Below are positions 34,450 through 46,275 of a DNA stretch of 64,000 bases, piece by piece. Position 1 is the stretch's first letter. Every line of letters begins with the position of its first letter. The notes under the pieces were generated by a model. That model saw nothing but the letters and a program-made list of their open reading frames with translations, was not told the DNA's origin and did no database searches. The stretch is from Bimuria novae-zelandiae CBS 107.79. Its lineage: Eukaryota; Ascomycota; Dothideomycetes; Pleosporales; Didymosphaeriaceae. The stretch lies in assembly GCA_010015655.1 (NCBI GenBank), contig ML976761.1, positions 147,985 through 211,984 of the forward strand. The letters are read 5' to 3'. Both the position numbers and the translations under genes were made by a program.

Positions 34450-36018
34450 TAGTCTGCCAACGTCCCTAAACCTTAACCCGCCGAACAGTATCCTACCCGC
34501 TAAATATATAAAAATATCCTACTTAACGTACCTTATTATACTAACTCCTCTAACACCGCCTGCAAAGTCCTTAAAGCCTTAAAACCTAATAACACCTCCC
34601 CTAAACCTAACTATAGCTTTTCTAGCGGATACGAAAACCCTATAACTCGGAAGAAGGCTTTATACTATTACAATTATAAACTTGCTCCCGAAGCCAACCT
34701 TATATATATACTACAATATCCTGGGAACACTCGCTGGCCCGGACAAACGAAAACGCGCCTTGGGGGTTAAATTGGTTTTGTCTCGCCCCCAATTACCGCC
34801 GCTCCGCAAGGCCCCATAGCGGCCAGGTGTTCTGGACCAACCTGCGCCTAAGCAGAGAGGACAATCATCCAGAAGTTTGCTTCCGTCTGCATTGCCTTAG
34901 ACTATGCCAACGCAGCGTTCTGCTTTAGCTTAGCTAGCTACTTATTCTATTTTTAAAACTTATTAAATAGGATAGTAGAACTATTATAATTCTTAACTTA
35001 TAGCTTGCTTTAATAACTATCTCCTCTTTAGATTAGTTATTATATTAATTACGCAAAATAGGCTTCTTTACTAATAATATCTTTAATTATTTTATCGCGG
35101 ACGATAAGAAGACTAGATACTAGAAGAAAGACTAGAAAATACTATAAGACTAGCCTGGAAAACATTACTTTATAGACGCGAGTCTTAACGACAACTAGAT
35201 AAGAATATTTATACTCTTAATATAATAGTAAATCTAATTAATTTACTAATAAAGATATTAGAGCTAGTACTGCGTAATAGGCAAGCGCAGAAAGAAAGTA
35301 TTAATAAAATATAAAAAATAATATAAAATAAGTAGGCTATAAAGCGCTCTTAAATATATTATTAACTATTAGACTTTAAATTTAATAGAACCTAGGAATT
35401 CCTCATTTAAAAACTTAATCCTAATAGAGTCTAGACTTTCTAAGCTTCTAGAAAAGTTAAGGAACCATCTATACAAGAAGGCTGGTAAATAGATTAGGGT
35501 TGGGTTAGGGTTAGATTATATTACATAAGAACCTAACCCTAATCTAATCCTAAACTAACTTTTTAGCACTAGTGTAAGTGAAGATTAAATTAAGGTTAGT
35601 TTAAGGTTAGGTTATATTATATAAGATCCTAACCTTAACCTAACTCCAACTTAACCCTAACCTAATATTTTAATATTAATATAGGACGAGGAAGTATAAC
35701 TCCTTTTATAAAAGTATTAAAGGCTTAAGCGTTACTAAAACTTATTATAATAATAGATAGCTATTATAATTAAAGTATTAACGACTCTAAGAAACCCTCT
35801 GTATACTAAACGTTAGGCCTAACCTAATATAGTTAGTATAACTTTATCCTAACCCTAATCTAATGCTTTAAAAACTTAACCTAACTCTAACCTAATGTTT
35901 ATGTGACTTTAACCTAACCCTAACCTAATATTTATATACCTTAACTTAATCCTTACCTAAGCTTAGTAACCCCTAATCTATTTACTAACCTATATACAAG
36001 TGCATACTCTAAGTTATT
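34450..36018. other. start of AT-rich, RIP-like compartment; degraded sequence
   Basis: Composition changes sharply near 34.45 kb to TpA-rich DNA with stop codons in all frames. A GC-normal island at about 34720-34920 sits inside it. A cluster of telomere-like repeats covers 35492-35965 (separate entry). No element could be identified left of the gypsy copy. Confidence 0.6.
35492..35965. repeat. degenerate CCCTAA/TTAGGG-like repeat cluster with inverted pairs
   Basis: Many copies of CCTAACCCTAA/CCTAACCTAAT on the plus strand and TTAGGGTTAG on the other. Two inverted pairs share a TTATATTAyATAAGA spacer (about 35492-35550 and 35585-35640). Later units recur every 30-50 bp as 'taacctaaccctaacctaatattta'. 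Mutations are mostly C-to-T. Confidence 0.6.
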
Positions 36019-38399
36019 TGTTACGAACCCGAAGCAAGATGACGAGGGATGGGCGCTTATAAGAACAGACGGCCAAGGAACAGGTTAATAAGTACGCTAA
36101 GGAGCTAGTCTTAGGGTCACGTGGCTACTTAGTTAATTAGTAGTACTAAGCAACTAAGCACGTAAGGTATATATATATAGGACGGGTTTCCTTTATACGC
36201 TTCTTATAGTTAACTTATATATCTTTTGTACGAGTACGTTCTCCTATATAGATTAATAGTTATCTTATTTATTATAAGATTAAATTATTTAGCCCCGTGC
36301 TAAGCATCGCATTAACTTATACTATTAAATAATTTATAAGGCACCTTATTACTTTACTACCTTAACCTAAATTAGACTAAGCAAGAGTGCCCTATAATAC
36401 TTTAACTACCCTATAGTATAATAGTAGGACCTAGCTTAATAACCTTAGCAGCCCTAGTTAATAGAGAAAGGATACTAGGAGAACTAGTTATTAAATAAGT
36501 AGCTTAGATAGCCTAGCTTTAGGAAATTATTAATAAAATAAGTAAAAAAAATAAGTAGATAGGAGGATGCAAAGTATTAACTAAAAATCCTTAAGCCTAA
36601 ACCTTATACTAGTAAAGGACACCCAGGAACGTTCCTTACATAGATAGAACTACTTATCTATTATAATTTAAGAAAGTTTAAAATAGAATAAGACAAGATC
36701 TTACTTACCTACATAAATATATAAGACAAGGTAGCTATATAAACTAGACTAATAATTAATAGCTTTCTTAAGCATAGCAAGCTTGAAAATTATAAATTAG
36801 ACGCTACTAAGGATGCCTTTAAAGACTAAAAGTCTTTCTATAAAGCTATAAAAGAAATATTTAGTATAATTAATAAAAAATATTAGGCTAAAATATGCCT
36901 CTAACGCCTACGTTAAGAAAAATCTATAGTACTTTATACCTTAGAGTTTAAGTAAATTATAGCGGAACTTAATAAATAAGGAGAAGTCCTACTTATAATT
37001 ACCTACTATAATAGGCTAAAAGAAATAGTTAAGAACAAACTAGTCTACTAGGGAAAAGCTAATAATCTAGAAAAGCTTATAAATAATACTATTAAAGCAG
37101 ACAATTGTTTATATAAACGAAAATTAGAAAAATAGTATAGCACCTAACTACTCTCTAGAAGAGAAACTAGCGCCTGACCTATAAGAAGGGATAGGGACAG
37201 AGACGTTATTATAGCTAATAAAGCCTAATAGTACAAAAAGAAAAATAGCAAAGGAAAGTAGCTATATAAGCTAAAGAAAGGCTACTAGAGTAAAAGTAGT
37301 ATCTTATAAAAAGAGCAAGAAAGGAGGTTTAAAAATAACACTTACCTTTAATATAGTAAATAAGGCTACTTTACTAAGGACTATAAAGGTTAAGAGACTA
37401 AGGTTAATACTACTAACCTCTTATAAGTGGCGATAACTACCCTTACGCTGGCTAAAGCTGACGAAGTAAATCTTATATAAAAGATTCTAAAACTAAAGGA
37501 ATAAGAGGAGAAATAAAAAACCCTTTAAAAATACTAGATCTTCTAATAACTAGTAGACGACGTCTATTAGATGTATAGTAGTAAGCTACACTATCCACCC
37601 TAATACAAGGCAAAAGTGGTTATCTAAGGACCACACGCGTGGGATGCCTATTAGCTTGCTAAAAAGCTACAGGGCCTCCCTAAGCATTATCTGCACCAAG
37701 TTACGATACTAGAATAGTATAAACGCGCTAAATGATGGTAATACACGCGTAAGGGATATTAATAGTACTTTAAGGTCAAGTTAAGGCTACTTATTTCTTA
37801 AAGGACTTAGATTATTATTAACTAAAAAAGAGTTAATATAACGTATCTAATAATTACTATAAGCACTTCCCTATATACTAGACTAAGTAATATAAGTAGA
37901 ATAGTTAGCACTAATACTTTAATAATAACTATAAGTTTTACTAATAGTAGAAGTTTAAGACAGACTAGTTCCCCGAAGGCCTGAACCCTTAAGACCTTAA
38001 TACTACGATAGGGAATACATAGCCAGAAAAAGACAAGGATTATATATTAATCCTATAAAACTAGTGTCACCTATAGTACTTTGCACACCTAAGCCTATAG
38101 GAAGAAGTAGCTTTCTTTAATAGCTACCTAGGATATAGTGCGTTGGCTTAGAACAAACGCCTTACTCTAGGTTATACTTAACATAGGTTGCTAGGAGTAT
38201 ATAAATCTAATAGGATTAAAGAGACCTATGCATAATATTAATAGTAATATAAGTAGTATAAAATTAAAAAAAATCTTAAAATTAGTATAGGTTAAGAATT
38301 AGATTTAAGAGGCTATAAAGAGTTAGTTAAAGGATTTAAAAAACTAGATTATTACTAGGCAACAAGCTACACTAGTAATAGTATAATTATTATAGCTTA

Positions 38400-41300
38400 T
38401 TAAGTAGACACTCGCCAAGCTAAGAAACGCTTAATTAAAAATATTATAATACACGGGCATCGTATAATAGCACTTATTAACTTAGGGGTAGACACGTATC
38501 TAATTACCCCGTAAGTAGTTAAAAAATATAATATATTATATTATAATAAGAAAATACTACTATAAATGAAACTCGCGAATAGGACCTATTTATAAGGATA
38601 CAGTAATAATTAGCTACACCTTAAGACGGCGCTAGTACAAGTTAATATAGAAGGTCTAGAGAGATAACATGTTTTCACTATTACAGAGATAGGAGATATT
38701 AAAGCTATTATTAGATATAAATAGCTAGAATAGCATAATCTAGAAATAAATTAGCGTAAAAGAATAATCTTACCCTAAAATACGCTAAAAATAGCTTAAG
38801 ACGAGCCCTAGCGAAAGGGAACCCTCTAGGAACCTTAGGCAAGAAAGGAGGACTAACTATCTATAATATAAGACATATTAGTTTGCAAGATAGATAAAAT
38901 CTTAAAGTAATATTTAAGATAGCTACGCTATATATAGGTTTAGAAAGCTAAAATAGTCTTAAATAACCTAAGTCTACTAAAAGAATATAAGAAATTTATA
39001 GACTTATTAAGGAGCACGACGAGACTGTCCTGCCTAAATATAAAAAGTAGGATTATTAGATACTACTAATAAAAGGAGCTAAGCTAAGGCTAAAGCGCCT
39101 AAGGCCCCTTACGTATAAATAAGAAAAAGAGTTAAAAGAGCTAATATAGAAAAACCTGCACTTAGGAAAATAGTAGCCTAGTTAGAGTCCTACAGCTTTC
39201 CCTATACTCTTTATTCGTAAAAAGGATAGCAGGCTACGACTTTATGTAGATTATAAATAGCTAAACACTGTAACTATAAAGAACTGCTACCTATTACTAT
39301 TAATAATAGAGCTTATAGATTAACTCCAAGAAGCTAAATAGTTTATAAAATTTAATATTTAAGATAGATTCTATAGGATTTAAATTATAAAGAGTTATAA
39401 GTAGAAAATGGCTTTCTGCACGCGATATAGCCTCTTTAAGTATATAGTTATACTAATAAGACTAATAAACGCCTTAGCAACCTTCTAGGAACTAATAAAT
39501 TAAGTACTATATAAATACTTAGATATATTCTACATGGCATACCTTAATAATATACTAGTGTATTTAAACGGAATCCTAGAAGAATATAAGAAACATACCT
39601 ATAAGGTATTATAAAAGTTATAAAAGCATTAATTGCTCCTACACCCTAAGAAATATAAATTCTACGTTACTAAGATAGAATATCTAGGATTTGTAGTATC
39701 CTGGAAAGGTATTAAAATAGACCTAAAAAAGATTACGATAATAGAAAAATAGCTATTACTAGAATTAGTAAAGGATATTTAGTCTTTTTTAGGCTTCATT
39801 AACTTCTACTACAAGTTTATTAGGAACTACTTTAAGGTTACTACTCCGCTAATAGAACTTATAAAGACAGGAAAATGGCGACCTTTACAGGAGGTAGAGA
39901 AAAAGGCTTTTAAATAACTAAAGCACCTATTCCTAACGGCACCCTTACTATAAATGTATAACCTAGAGTAGCAACATCGTATCTACATGAATGCATTAGA
40001 CTACGCGTTAAGGGCTATACTATTATAAGAATATAATAATAAGAAGTAAAGACTAGTCTTTTATTACGTAAGAAAGCTTTTAGGAGCAGAATTTAATTAT
40101 AAAATTTATAATAAAGAACTTATTAAATAGGCTATACTAAGCCAAGCATATCGCGATATGATAGGGCTAGATAGTTGTACGATGGTACGGGTGAGAAAAG
40201 GGTCTAGTATTCAAGTCTTGTCTGTCTATTCTACGCACAGAGGAAAGGGGGTTATAAGGATTAATACTCGCGCACGGTGACTATGGTCTGTGCCTTTGCC
40301 CGTGCGGTATTACATAACTATTGTCACTTGTCTTAAAACATCGCATTAGGTAGCTGCCCGTACTGCGTACAGACAGAACTACTAATAATTATTAATTATT
40401 TTAAGTAATAGGAAGCATAGCTTAAGGGAGCTAAGTACTAAATAAAGGTATTTTTTAATTACCTTAATTTTACGCGCTTTACAACGACTAAGAAGTTAAT
40501 TAATAATAGGCTAAATAGTCTAAATAAATAGCAGAATTTAACTTCTATATTACGCACCTGCTAGGAAACGTAAATACTATAGTAAACGAGCTTAGTAGAT
40601 AATTAGACCTTATAAAAGAAGATAATAGAGGTAACTATATTATAATCTTAACTTATGCGAAGGACAGAACCCTTTACTATAATAAAATATAGCTCGCGCT
40701 AGCACTAGAGGTGGGACTCGTGGACTTTACCTATTATAGACTAGCTATGAATAATATCTAAGATTATAGAAGGCTTACAGACAAGGGTCGCTAAATATAT
40801 AATTTTTATAAAGCTATAAAATTAATAGTATAAAATTATTAAAATTATATTTAGATTAGCGAGCAAGTGGCTCCGCTACTAATTAAGAAGCTATATAAAG
40901 ATAAGGACTAGGAATACCTAAGAATTACTAAAATAACGCGTAGGATCGCGAATAAATATGCTATCCCTAGGCTACGATAGGTAGTATAGAAAGTTCTAGG
41001 TAACTATTTAGCTTACTATAAAAATAAGCCTAAGAGACATAAGCTCTATCGCCTCTTACAGCTACTAAAGCTACCCCTAAGACTATAGTCTAGTGTAACT
41101 ATAGACTTTATTGTAAAGGTACTAGCATTATTAGTACTAAGAAATAAGGAACTCTATAACTTTATTTTAGTTATATTTATTAACTAACTAAGGAAATAAG
41201 GTTTAAGCTAATTAAAGAAGCTATATTAGTAGAAGAATTAGCCTATATAGTAAAATAAAAGCTAATATTACAGGTTAAATAACTAGATAAGTGTATTACT

Positions 41301-42135
41301 AATAGGGCTAAGATATTTACGTTATTGTATTAGACTACGTTTATAGCTAAATTAGAAATTAAGTTTAAGCTTACGATAAGCTTCTACTCTAAAATAGATA
41401 GCTAAACTAAGTAAATAAACTAGACGTTAGAATAATATTGTTAGATATATATAAATAAGTTTTAAAATAATTAAGTTACGCTACTACTAATAGTCTAACT
41501 AGCATATAATAATGCAAGATTGGCGATTACAGGATACTCGCCATACTACGCTAATCACGGATGTGAGCTAATAACTCACTAGGATCCATTGGACATCGAA
41601 AGCATAGCGAAAGACGTAGCTAACAAGGCCAAACTTATGCAAGATCTATATGAAACACTACGTAAGAATATCACACGACGTAATAAATAAATAGTAAAAT
41701 AAGTAAATAAGAAAAGGATTAAGGAACTAACTTTTAAAAAGGGGGATAAAGTTCTCCTCTCGCGAAAAAATCTTAAGATAATAAGACTAAATAAAAAACT
41801 AAATAATGTTTAAAAAAACTATTTAAAATCTAAAAAGTTAGAGGCCTAGTTAATTTTAAACTATAATTACTTATAGATACGTATATATACCTAGTTTTTT
41901 ATAAGTTATTATTAAAACTAGCACTATTAAACGTAGAATTAAAATTGCACTTAGAACTTAAGGACAAAGAATGTAAAGTTAAGGTAATTAGGGATCTATA
42001 AAAATTTAGACATTAGTATAAGTACCTAGTAAAATAAAAAGGATAGCTAGAGAGCTATAATATATAGAAACTAGTAAGGAACCTTACTAACTACAAGGCT
42101 GCTCTAAACAGGTTCTATAAGGAACATCCTAATAC
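38400..42135 (+). pseudogene. gypsy copy 1 pol: protease, RT, RNase H, integrase, chromodomain
   Basis: Readable across many stops. RT: SPTAFPILFIRKKDSRLRLYVDYR style start, KTAFRTRYGLFKY, LINALATF with the YLNNILVY block in the place of the active-site Y-x-D-D (RIP changes visible), then FLGFINFYYKFI and an RNase H with YVRKLLGAEFNY. The integrase C-terminus has YNNARLAITGYSPYYANHG. Chromodomain: HYKYLVKWKGWLESYNIWKL-like, with the two tryptophans that flank the methyl-lysine cage. Frames do not stay open; nonfunctional. Confidence 0.8.
40121..40375. mobile_element. 255-bp insertion in gypsy copy 1 (solo-LTR or short nonautonomous element)
   Basis: The segment is flanked by GAACT at 40116-40120 and 40376-40380. 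The second gypsy copy (minus strand) lacks it and runs straight through. Its composition is nearer normal than the surrounding RIP-mutated DNA. A 5-bp target duplication and the size fit a solo LTR, whose ends would be TA(TG)...CA after RIP; it does not match the copia LTR at 57209. Confidence 0.75.
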
Positions 42136-42383
42136 CCCGCGCCCTAGGAAGGTCTAGGATGCCAGGGATGGTAGGTTATCCCAGAAGTCAGGGGGGAGCT
42201 CCTCCATGGCTAACCAAATGGACGGGGTAAACTTAGCCAGGCTATTTGGCCAGGAAGGCTAAGGCAGGTCCTCCTCTAATTCTTCTAAAGTAGCGCTTTA
42301 AATAATAATTACTTTTTTAGCACGCTTTATATTTAATACTAATTATTTAGCTAGGTATTCCTCTTTCGCGTAAGCTACGTGTA

Positions 42384-44510
42384 CCCTGCCGAGACAGTCA
42401 GTGCGCCGCGACACTAACGCGCCACCCCAACAGATGTAGCACCTCAACTTTAACGCGCCGCATCTCCACCAATATGGATCTGATTAAGGCTGCAATCATC
42501 GCTATCGACTCACGAGAACCTGGAGAAACTTTCTCATATAGAAAAATTGCAGAAGAATTTGGTGTTGTGCGGTTAACATTAACGCGCTGGCATAGACGCG
42601 CTATGCAGGCGCGTACATAGCTACTATAAACTTGCCAAAATCTTAACTAACAATAAGAATCTAAGCGCTTATAGTATATACAGCGTCTTATTTAGAAAGG
42701 TCTACCCCCTACGCGTTAGATAATCTAAAACTTTATATTAATTATTGCTAAAAAGGATATCTCTATGCGATAGGTTAATTACTTTATTAGGTGCCACCCT
42801 AACTCCCTAATCTCGCGATGGACAACTAGGCTAGATAGTAATTACTATAACGCTAATTTAGGCGCAAGATATAGGCTCTACTTTAAGCTTCTATATAAGA
42901 AAATTATAAAGTATGGCATAGAGCCTTAGCATACCTATAATATGGACGAAAAAGGCTTCCTACTCGGCATCACCGGCAGGTCAAAAAGGATCTTCGACAG
43001 GCCTATATATGAGAGTCGCCAAGTGAGGCAATCTATTCAGGATGGCAGTCGTGAGTGGATCTCGCTTATCGCATGTCTATACGCCGATGGATCTACTATT
43101 AATCCATTACTAATCTATCGATCTGACGCTAAGACTCTACAATCAAGCTAGGTTAAGGAAATTAACGTCAATTCTTATAGAGTCTTTATCACCTTATTAA
43201 CCTCTAAATAGTTAAACAACGAGATAGAGCTTTAATAGCTAAAATAGGTATTTAATCGCTATACTAAGGAGAAGACTTAATAGCAGTGGCGACTCCTAGT
43301 CCTTAATAAGCATGGATCTCACGTTACTATAGATTTTATTAACTACTATAATTAGAAAAAGATCCTCCTTGCGATATTTCCCCCTTACGCCACTTATACG
43401 CTATAGCCTCTAGACGTCTATATGTTTAAGTCTCTTTCTACCGCCTACTCCGACGAGCTCTCTGCATACCTATATAGGAGTTAGGGGCTATTAATAATTG
43501 CTAAAAGAGACTTCTTTATACTATTCTAGAGGGCCTAGACAACGTTAGTTACGCTATAATTAATTACTAAAGCTTTTAAGTGTACAGGTATCTTGCCGCT
43601 AGATCCTACACTAATCCTTAGTTAATTTAATAAAGATAAGTCTTTAGAATAGAGATTGCGTAAAAGCTCTACTTTAGTACTTAGCGCGTCTAATTGGCGC
43701 AAAATTAATTAGCTTTTAAAGGTTGTTGTTAATACAGGGGGAGGTAATAAGGCCAAGAAGCTAAGTTGCACTATACACTTAATCTCTGTATAAAAGTAGC
43801 TTTTAGAGCATGAGAATTAGGGGCTATAAGAAGCCCTTACAAACCAGAAACAGCGCTAAACAAAGGGCAGGACTTTACCTTTTGAGTAGCTAGATAAGTG
43901 GCATGGAGGATCTGTTTTCTAGTCACCTGCCCGCGTATAGAGGGCGCGCGATTCTCTTAGCTAATAAAAGGCTAAAAAGCAACAACTATAACTCCAGAAA
44001 AGTAAGTAGAGAGAGATCTAGATAGTAAATAGGCAGCTTAAAGCTTATTTACTATAGGAGAAGCGTGTTATGCGTGCGGTAGCTAGAAATACGCGCGCTA
44101 AGGAAAAAGCTAATTAGGCTACTAAGTAACGCCTCCGTTAACAGGCTTATAAGGCTTAATAATAACTTTAAAAACGTCTTAAAATTGCTAAAAAGGGAAG
44201 CCAGAATGCTTTAAAAGCAACTTATATAATTACAAAGAGGAAGAAGCCTACGCCAGCATCTGTACGCATTAATATAGTAATATCTACGCTATTAGCGCTA
44301 GTATCGCGCAGTGGCTAAATAATTAAAACACTAAGTAGATATCTATAATTTAACTAGCTAGTAATTTTCTACAGCTCTATAAAATCTTAACTCTAGAAAA
44401 TTTCGCGATAAAAGCTTTTATATAAAACTCTACAGCCTCATGTTGCTGGCTGCGGTGCTGGTGTTGGGGTGGCGCGTTAGTGTCGCGGCGTACTAACTAT
44501 CTCGGCAGGG
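42384..44510 (+). mobile_element. Fot1/pogo-like DNA transposon A (2.1 kb)
   Basis: Terminal inverted repeats of 49 bp beginning CCCTGCCGAGA lie at 42384 and at 44510 (inverted), flanked by TA at 42382-42383 and 44511-44512. The two repeats differ at three positions, all of the CpA/TpA type. Contains a transposase pseudogene of the DDE_1 class. Confidence 0.9.
42474..44312 (+). pseudogene. Fot1-like transposase of element A
   Basis: Starts at ATG 42474 (MDLIKAAIIAIDSREPGE, then SYRKIAEEFGVVRLTLTRW, a Psq-type helix-turn-helix). The best-preserved block is 42942-43151: MDEKGFLLGITGRSKRIF, then QDGSREWISLIACLYADGS, which contains the first catalytic Asp of DDE_1. Later parts (about 43.31 kb on, with HVTIDFINYYN and the LPPYATYTLQPLDVYMFKSL region) carry stops. 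C-terminal Lys/Ala-rich tail near 44.0-44.2 kb. Nonfunctional. Confidence 0.85.
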
Positions 44511-44611
44511 TAACGTGCACGGACAGCTTATGCCCAGAGACACCTCGTGCCCCGCCGAACACCAAGCCGCGTCTTAACACTACAACTTTAATAGACTATA
44601 ACGCTACAGCT

Positions 44612-46275
44612 ATGGCACCTATTAATAATATAATTAAAGATTTAAAATCGCGTGATCTAGGAGAACACTTTACGTTAAGGAAAATTACTAAGAAATACAA
44701 GATTAACTACTTAACGCTAGGGTAAAGGTAGAGAGGCGTAATAGTATCTTAGGAGGATAGATACTTAAATTAATAAGCTCTTAACTAATAATAAGAGCTA
44801 GAGCTTATATAATATATTATAAAGCTTACAGAGAGAGGCCTTCCTCCTATAAGAGAGATAATTAGGAATTTCTTATCTAAAGTAGCCTATTAGTAGCTAA
44901 GCAATCGATAGGTTTCTCGCTTTATTACTAGACACTAGATCTATATAATCTTAAAGTAGACTATCGCCATAGATCGTGTTCGCCACCTGGCTAATTCTAA
45001 GTTAAAATACCGTCTCTATTTCGAGCTACCACATCAAAAGATCACTAAATATCACCTTAAGGCTCGAGATATATATAATATAGATAAGAAGGGCTTCTTA
45101 ATTAGCTTAATAGGCAAAAGCAAGAGGATATTTAGCAGGCGTTAATAAGAGAAGAAGGAGATTTAAGTATCTCTTTAAAATAGATTACGCGAGTTCCTAA
45201 TATTCCTAGCCTACTACTACGCTAATAGGAGCTTGCTGCCTCTAAGCCTTATCTACGTAGCTAAAAAAGGAGCTATATAATTAAGTTAGGTAGAAGATAT
45301 TAAGGCAAGAGAACATAAGGTCTTTATCTTATTATCTTTAACAGGCTAGTTAAACGATAACATAGGCCTAGCTTGGCTAGAGCAGGTGTTTAATTGCTAT
45401 ATAAAGTAGTAATTAGGGAGATGGCAATTACTTATTCTTAATAGCTATAGATCTTATATTACGATAGAGTTTATTAATTACTATAATTACTACAGGATCC
45501 TCCTTATAATCCTTCCCCCCTATTTAACTTATACGCTTTAGCCGCTTAACGTAGTGCTATTTAAGCCTCTCTTTTAAGCTTACTCTAACGAGCTTACTAA
45601 CTATCTCTATAAGGCTTAAGGTCTTATTCTAATTAAGAAAAGAGACTTCTTCTTACTCTTCTAGAGCGCCTGGATATCCTCCTTTACGGAGAGCCTTATA
45701 TTAAAGGCCTTTAAAGCTACTAGGATCTGGCCTATAGATGCTAACGTTATCCTTCGTAGATTTACTAGCACGCTAGAAGCTAAGAAAAGCTTATTATTAA
45801 GGCTCTCTAATTATAATTAGAGAAAGATAGATCGATTAGTTTAAGCTACTATTACTAATAGCTATTAGTATAAGGCAAGAAAGCTACGTTTAAGCGTTTA
45901 CTATTTCTTTATTTAGAATAAGCTTTTAAAGCATGAGAATAAGGGCTTAAAGGAGGCTCTTTAATATAAAAAGAAGCACAGGAAGAAGGGTAAAGCTCTT
46001 AACCTTTAATAGCGCTAAAAATATTACGATAGCGCTGTCTACTAGTCTTCTTGTAAGCTACGTAAGGCTTAAGCTAAAGAAGCAGTACGGGAGCGAGATA
46101 AAATAGAAAAGAAACTTTAAAAAGTATAGGCTAAGAAGTAGCGTAAGGAGGCTTAACTATAGCGTTAAGTTAAGCTTAAGGAGAAGCGTGTAGAGAGGTA
46201 AAGACTTAAAAAGATAAGAAAAGTTAAATAAGCTAAAAAAGTAGCTAAACGCGCGCGTAAAGTTAAAGCTTAATA
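44612..46275 (+). pseudogene. Fot1-like transposase of element B
   Basis: ATG 44612 opens MAPINNIIKDLKSRDLGEHF; many stops follow. The NIDKKGFLISLIGKSKRIF block near 45.08 kb, a TIEFINYYNYYRILLIILPP-like block near 45.47 kb and a Lys/Ala-rich tail before 46275 identify the DDE_1 family. Distinct in sequence from A, so a separate subfamily. Confidence 0.8.

Larger units (their letters stand above)
31831..34450. other. gene-poor transition zone before the repeat block
   Basis: About 2.6 kb of normal composition between the exchanger gene and the AT-rich block. It contains a perfect 32-bp tandem duplication (32454-32517), a foldback element (33734-33868) and, on the minus strand around 33050-33330, a coding-like stretch (LVDVLWTEHAALDRINQLEHE, with a GTAAGA donor) that I cannot extend into a gene. 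Confidence 0.4.
36019..42382 (+). mobile_element. Ty3/gypsy chromovirus retrotransposon, copy 1, RIP-degraded, 3' truncated
   Basis: The left end TGTTACGAACCCGAAG at 36019 looks like the start of a 5' LTR running to about 36.37 kb. Gag-like sequence (GHPGTFLT region) follows at 36.5-37.5 kb, a protease-like DTYLI site near 38.49 kb, reverse transcriptase 39.0-39.85 kb, RNase H 39.9-40.6 kb, integrase 40.8-41.7 kb and a chromodomain at 41.98-42.13 kb. Every frame has many TAG/TAA codons in place of Gln, Trp and Arg. No 3' LTR is seen before Fot1-like element A begins at 42384. Fungal chromovirus by gene order and chromodomain. Confidence 0.85.

Noticed and set aside
34074..34460. 128-codon minus-strand frame at the compartment boundary
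   Set aside because: Pro/Ser-rich without a domain, signal peptide or splice extension; likely chance.
35492..35965. A true telomere or chromosome end
   Set aside because: Repeats are degenerate, in both orientations and continue into transposon sequence on both sides; not a terminus.
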